A DNA stretch of 16,333 nucleotides from assembly GCA_044344145.1 (NCBI GenBank), contig JBIJDM010000039.1:1-16333 (forward strand), read 5' to 3'. The DNA comes from JBAXGE01 sp044344145 (GTDB taxonomy: Bacteria > Planctomycetota > Phycisphaerae > WQYP01). Shown here piece after piece: positions 13,947 through 16,333 of this stretch (the first letter of the stretch is position 1; the number at the start of each line of letters is the position of its first letter). Below the pieces are notes generated by a model, which was not told where the DNA came from, made no database searches, and worked only from the letters and a program-made list of their open reading frames with translations. Position numbers and translations under genes: made by a program.

Positions 13947-13975
13947 ATTGTAACACAGGCGTAATTAACATTGAA
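13947..13975 (-). promoter_or_regulatory. possible sigma70-like promoter for the metallophosphatase gene
   Basis: On the minus strand TTCAAT (13975-13970) and TACAAT (13952-13947) are spaced by 17 nt, about 70 nt before the start codon. The -10 is strong and the -35 weak. A weaker plus-strand pair, TTGATT (13940-13945) with TAATTA (13962-13967, 16-nt spacer), overlaps it and could serve the alanine dehydrogenase gene. Confidence 0.42.
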
Positions 13976-14035
13976 GCGGGGATGCTACCACTCATTCAGG
14001 GAAAACCTGAGTTTATATCAATGATTGCAGGTAAA

Positions 14036-14078
14036 ATATTGGCCATGAACCATCATCTTCAGCCTTAACAGCCAATAT
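14036..14078. repeat. 8-bp inverted repeat in the ald upstream region
   Basis: ATATTGGC (14036-14043) and GCCAATAT (14071-14078) are exact inverted copies 27 nt apart. This could be a looped regulator site or a leader hairpin for ald. The interval is otherwise AT-rich and noncoding. Chance cannot be excluded. Confidence 0.3.
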
Positions 14079-14141
14079 ATTGCCCATTGCGTTTGTCCTT
14101 TATCCCGCCTAAGATTACTTAAATCGTTAAGGAGCTCAGGC

Positions 14142-15227
14142 ATGATCATTGGCGTCCCCAAAGAAGTCAAAGCCGACGAATATCGTATTGCCATCACCCC
14201 CGCCGGGGTGGAAACTCTTACGCGGACGGGGCATCGTGTGCTGATTGAACGCCACGCAGGCCTGGGGTCCGGTCTGGCCGATGAGGATTTCTGTGCTGCC
14301 GGGGCCACGCTGGTTGCCACCGCCGGGGAAGTTTGGGCCCAGGCGGAACTGATTTACAAGGTGAAAGAACCCCAACCCACCGAATGGCCCCTGATGCGCC
14401 GGGGCCAGTATGTCCTGACCTACTTCCACTTCGCCTCCAGCAAACCCCTGATCGAAGGTTGTCTGGCTTCGGGTATCACCGCGCTGGCCTATGAAACCAT
14501 TCGCGACGACCAGGGCCGGCTGCCCTGTCTCACCCCCATGTCAGAGATTGCCGGCAAGATGGCCATTCAGGAAGGCGCCAAGTATCTGGAAAAACCCATG
14601 ATGGGCCGTGGCATTCTACTGGGCGGGGTCACCGGCGTGGCCCCGGCTAATGTGGTCATTCTGGGCGCTGGCGTGGTGGGCCAGAACGCCGCCAAAGTGG
14701 CTGCGGGTCTGGGTGCCCGCGTGCTGCTGTTGGATATTAATCTAGACCGGCTGCGTTATCTGGACGATGTCATGCCCGCCAATGTCACCGAGTTATATTC
14801 CGATCCCCACACCGTGCGCGAAGCCCTGGCAATCGCCGATCTGGTCGTCGGCGCTGTCCTCATCCCCGGCGCCCGCGCCCCCCGGCTGGTCACCCGCGCC
14901 GATCTCAAACAAATGAAAAATGGCGCGGTGATTGTGGATGTGGCCATCGATCAGGGCGGCTGTGTGGAAACCTCCCGCCCCACCACCCACCAAGCCCCCA
15001 CCTACGTGGTGGAAGGCGTTGTGCATTACTGCGTCACCAACATGCCCGGTGCCGTCGGCCGTACCAGCACCTTTGCCCTCTGCAACGCGACCTTGCCCTA
15101 TGTTCTGGCCCTGGCGCAGAATGGCTGGGACCACGCCCGCCAAGCCAACCCCGGCTTTGCCCAAGGCTTAAACCTGCAGGAAGGCAAGATCATCCACGAA
15201 GGCGTGCGCCGGTTCTATGAGCAGTAA
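14142..15227 (+). CDS. ald: alanine dehydrogenase
   Basis: This 361-residue cytoplasmic enzyme converts L-alanine, water and NAD+ into pyruvate, ammonium and NADH, and the reverse. Length and sequence match the family from start to end: MIIGVPKEVKADEYRIAITP with R15, the substrate Lys in IYKVKEP (K75), H96 in TYFHFAS, the Rossmann motif GAGVVG (175-180) preceded by VVIL, D199 after the second strand (LLLDIN), D270 in VDVAIDQGG, and NMPGAVGRTSTFAL. AAGGAG lies 7 nt before the ATG. It stands alone with a long 5' region (about 165 nt if the plus-strand promoter at 13940-13967 is used). It ends 24 bp before a convergent gene, with no terminator seen. It may supply pyruvate and ammonium, or L-alanine for cell-wall synthesis. 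Confidence 0.97.
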   Translation: MIIGVPKEVKADEYRIAITPAGVETLTRTGHRVLIERHAGLGSGLADEDFCAAGATLVATAGEVWAQAELIYKVKEPQPTEWPLMRRGQYVLTYFHFASSKPLIEGCLASGITALAYETIRDDQGRLPCLTPMSEIAGKMAIQEGAKYLEKPMMGRGILLGGVTGVAPANVVILGAGVVGQNAAKVAAGLGARVLLLDINLDRLRYLDDVMPANVTELYSDPHTVREALAIADLVVGAVLIPGARAPRLVTRADLKQMKNGAVIVDVAIDQGGCVETSRPTTHQAPTYVVEGVVHYCVTNMPGAVGRTSTFALCNATLPYVLALAQNGWDHARQANPGFAQGLNLQEGKIIHEGVRRFYEQ

Positions 15228-15251
15228 ACTTTGCCCACCTGAACCCCGCGT

Positions 15252-15848
15252 TTATTGCTTCACCACCTTGAACTTCACCGGCTCGGTCTTCAGTTCAGTC
15301 TGCTGATCATCACCTTCCCGCTGCGTGGTCAGTTTCGCCGTCAGCGTATGTTCGCCTGCTTCGGTAAAGTAAGCATGATTCGAAACCCCGCGTGCCCCCG
15401 AGGCCAGTGAGGTAATCGGCAACTCCAGCGCCTTGCCGGGGGCTATTGTCTTGGCCGCACCCATACGGTAATCCATCGTCATCATCACCGGATTATCCAC
15501 ATTCAGCGCCCCGTCCCCGGCCAGCGTCAATTCAATCCGCGATTGATCCCCGCCGATCATCAGGACAATGGGGGCATCGGTGTTATTGGTGATCCGCAGG
15601 ACAAAGTCCACCTTCTGGACCGCCGGCAGTTCCTTACCCTCAGGCTGGGCCTGCGCCACCCGATCCCGGAATGCCTTACCCGCATAATCCGCAGTCAGCG
15701 TATAGGAATCTTTCTTCGCCACCAGCGTCGCTGTCAACGCCTCTTTCACCACCGGCTGCGTGGCCGGCCCACTCGCCGGGGCTTGCCCCAGCAGCGGAAT
15801 CGCAAGTAACAACGTCGTCAGTAATGCCAAAGTCGTCAACGTCCGCAT
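15252..15848 (-). CDS. secreted beta-rich protein of unknown function
   Basis: This 198-residue exported protein is not recognised. AGGAG sits 7 nt before the ATG; an in-frame ATG 10 codons upstream lacks a good ribosome site and lies in the promoter region. A signal peptide (1-21) ends near LLGQA, followed by GPATQPVV. The mature part is beta-rich. It contains KVDFVLRITNNTDAPIVLMI (79-98), which resembles the first strands of an Ig-like or BsuPI-type fold, then IELTLAGDGALNV, TIAPGKALELPITSL and HTLTAKLTT. It has no Cys in the mature part and no catalytic motif. It faces ald tail to tail with 24 bp between. A periplasmic or extracellular binding or inhibitor role would be a guess. Confidence 0.78.
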   Translation of the reverse strand: MRTLTTLALLTTLLLAIPLLGQAPASGPATQPVVKEALTATLVAKKDSYTLTADYAGKAFRDRVAQAQPEGKELPAVQKVDFVLRITNNTDAPIVLMIGGDQSRIELTLAGDGALNVDNPVMMTMDYRMGAAKTIAPGKALELPITSLASGARGVSNHAYFTEAGEHTLTAKLTTQREGDDQQTELKTEPVKFKVVKQ

Positions 15849-15887
15849 AGGGTAGCTCCTGAAAAGTGCCCGAGACAATGCCCAACC

Positions 15888-15915
15888 ATTGTAACCCCAA
15901 AACCGCCCGAGCCAA
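15888..15915 (-). promoter_or_regulatory. possible sigma70-like promoter for the secreted beta-rich protein gene
   Basis: On the minus strand TTGGCT (15915-15910) and TACAAT (15893-15888) are spaced by 16 nt, about 40 nt before the start codon. The -10 matches the consensus at five of six positions. Confidence 0.45.
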
Positions 15916-15977
15916 GCATCTTTATGCCAATAATCCGCTGCCGAACCCCACCTAAACTCAGCCGCCCGCGAGACTTG

Positions 15978-16277
15978 TCAATCTAAGGTCGTACCCGAAG
16001 CAAGCTGACTGATTTTTTGAATTTGTCGATTCAAACTGGATGATTCCTGCCGCAACCGCGCCAAGCCCAACTCACCTGTGACGCCACAAGCCGCACACCA
16101 GAGCATGAACTCGGCCACATCCACCCGCCGATTGCCGGTCTCACAGTTATAGACCCAGCTTTGCGGCTTTTTCAAATACCCACCGATGTCCCGTTGGGTC
16201 AGCCCCGCAGTTTCCCGCAGTTGCCGTAGAACTCCCGGAACTGTGTCATAAATGGGGGAATGTTGGGCCTTTGCCAT
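15978..16277 (-). CDS. small XRE-family helix-turn-helix regulator
   Basis: This 99-residue protein is mostly a helix-turn-helix domain (about 14-68): VLRQLRETAGLTQRDIGGYL, then KKPQSWVYNCETGNRRVDVAEF, which matches the Cro/C1 layout where a Gln/Ser-rich recognition helix is followed by an E-x-G-x-R turn. The end (about 76-99) is a polar helix and tail. No ribosome site is seen before the ATG, so it may be translated from a very short leader. It lies next to an inverted repeat and a rightward promoter at 16303-16331, suggesting that it represses a divergent gene outside the window and possibly itself. It could be a lone antitoxin-like or phage-type regulator. Confidence 0.78.
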   Translation of the reverse strand: MAKAQHSPIYDTVPGVLRQLRETAGLTQRDIGGYLKKPQSWVYNCETGNRRVDVAEFMLWCAACGVTGELGLARLRQESSSLNRQIQKISQLASGTTLD

Positions 16278-16302
16278 GGCTAAGCTATAACGGATTTCAT
16301 TA

Positions 16303-16331
16303 TTGACACTTGATGCGTGTCAGCTTAATGT
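16303..16331 (+). promoter_or_regulatory. rightward sigma70-like promoter overlapped by inverted repeat TGACAC-N7-GTGTCA
   Basis: TTGACA (16303-16308) is a perfect -35 and TAATGT (16326-16331) lies 17 nt downstream, so transcription would run off the right edge. The inverted repeat TGACAC (16304-16309) and GTGTCA (16317-16322) overlaps the -35 and spacer. It lies 26 bp before the XRE gene start on the opposite strand and is a natural operator for it. Confidence 0.6.
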
Positions 16332-16333
16332 AT

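Noticed and set aside
13996..14010. TCAGG-N5-CCTGA hairpin before ald
   Set aside because: The stem is only 5 bp and no T-run follows, so it is not a credible terminator.

Overview
The window (16,333 bp, GC-rich except for a few AT-rich intergenic patches) looks like chromosome from a Gram-negative, probably planctomycetal bacterium, most likely class Phycisphaerae. The evidence is indirect: many exported proteins, alanine/threonine/proline tags such as ATQP, ATTLP and TQPA next to signal-peptide cleavage sites or at C-termini, GH10 enzymes of the N-terminal beta-sandwich type common in planctomycetes and verrucomicrobia, and long mixed-strand gene blocks. No rRNA, tRNA, CRISPR array or insertion sequence was seen.

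Layout. (1) 1-3373, minus strand: a metal-efflux operon read as ECF sigma factor, membrane anti-sigma factor, TolC/CusC-like outer-membrane lipoprotein, then CusB-like periplasmic adaptor with a Cys/His metal-binding domain. The adaptor is cut by the window edge; an RND pump (CusA-like) is expected beyond it. Divergent from it at 3500 is a small exported Cys/His-rich YHS-like protein. The shared intergenic region holds an inverted GAACG-N17-CGTTC motif that could serve as an ECF promoter on both strands. A strong rho-independent terminator (3925-3969) closes this unit. (2) 3971-7738, plus strand: a sigma70-like promoter followed by two tandem paralogous secreted GH10 glycosidases. (3) 7760-11513, minus strand: two overlapping lipoprotein genes, a mostly helical HEAT-like lipoprotein and a 598-residue lipoprotein with four collagen-like Gly-X-Y blocks. 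(4) 11702-12770, minus strand: a Fic-domain toxin (mobile mystery protein B type) and its upstream XRE partner, with a well-formed promoter and palindromic operator in an AT-rich patch. (5) 12870-13877, minus strand: a secreted metallophosphatase with an altered GNHE motif. (6) 14142-15227, plus strand: alanine dehydrogenase. (7) 15252-15848, minus: a small secreted beta-rich protein. (8) 15978-16277, minus: an XRE regulator with a divergent promoter/operator pointing out of the right edge.

How the genes may work together: block 1 reads as a self-contained metal or envelope stress circuit (sensor anti-sigma, sigma, efflux pump, periplasmic metal binder). Block 2 is an extracellular polysaccharide-degrading pair. 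Block 3 is an unrecognised lipoprotein pair that may build a surface or periplasmic structure. Block 4 is an acquired toxin-antitoxin-like cassette inserted between housekeeping-type genes. The best candidates for something undescribed are the collagen/HEAT lipoprotein pair and the ECF metal circuit.
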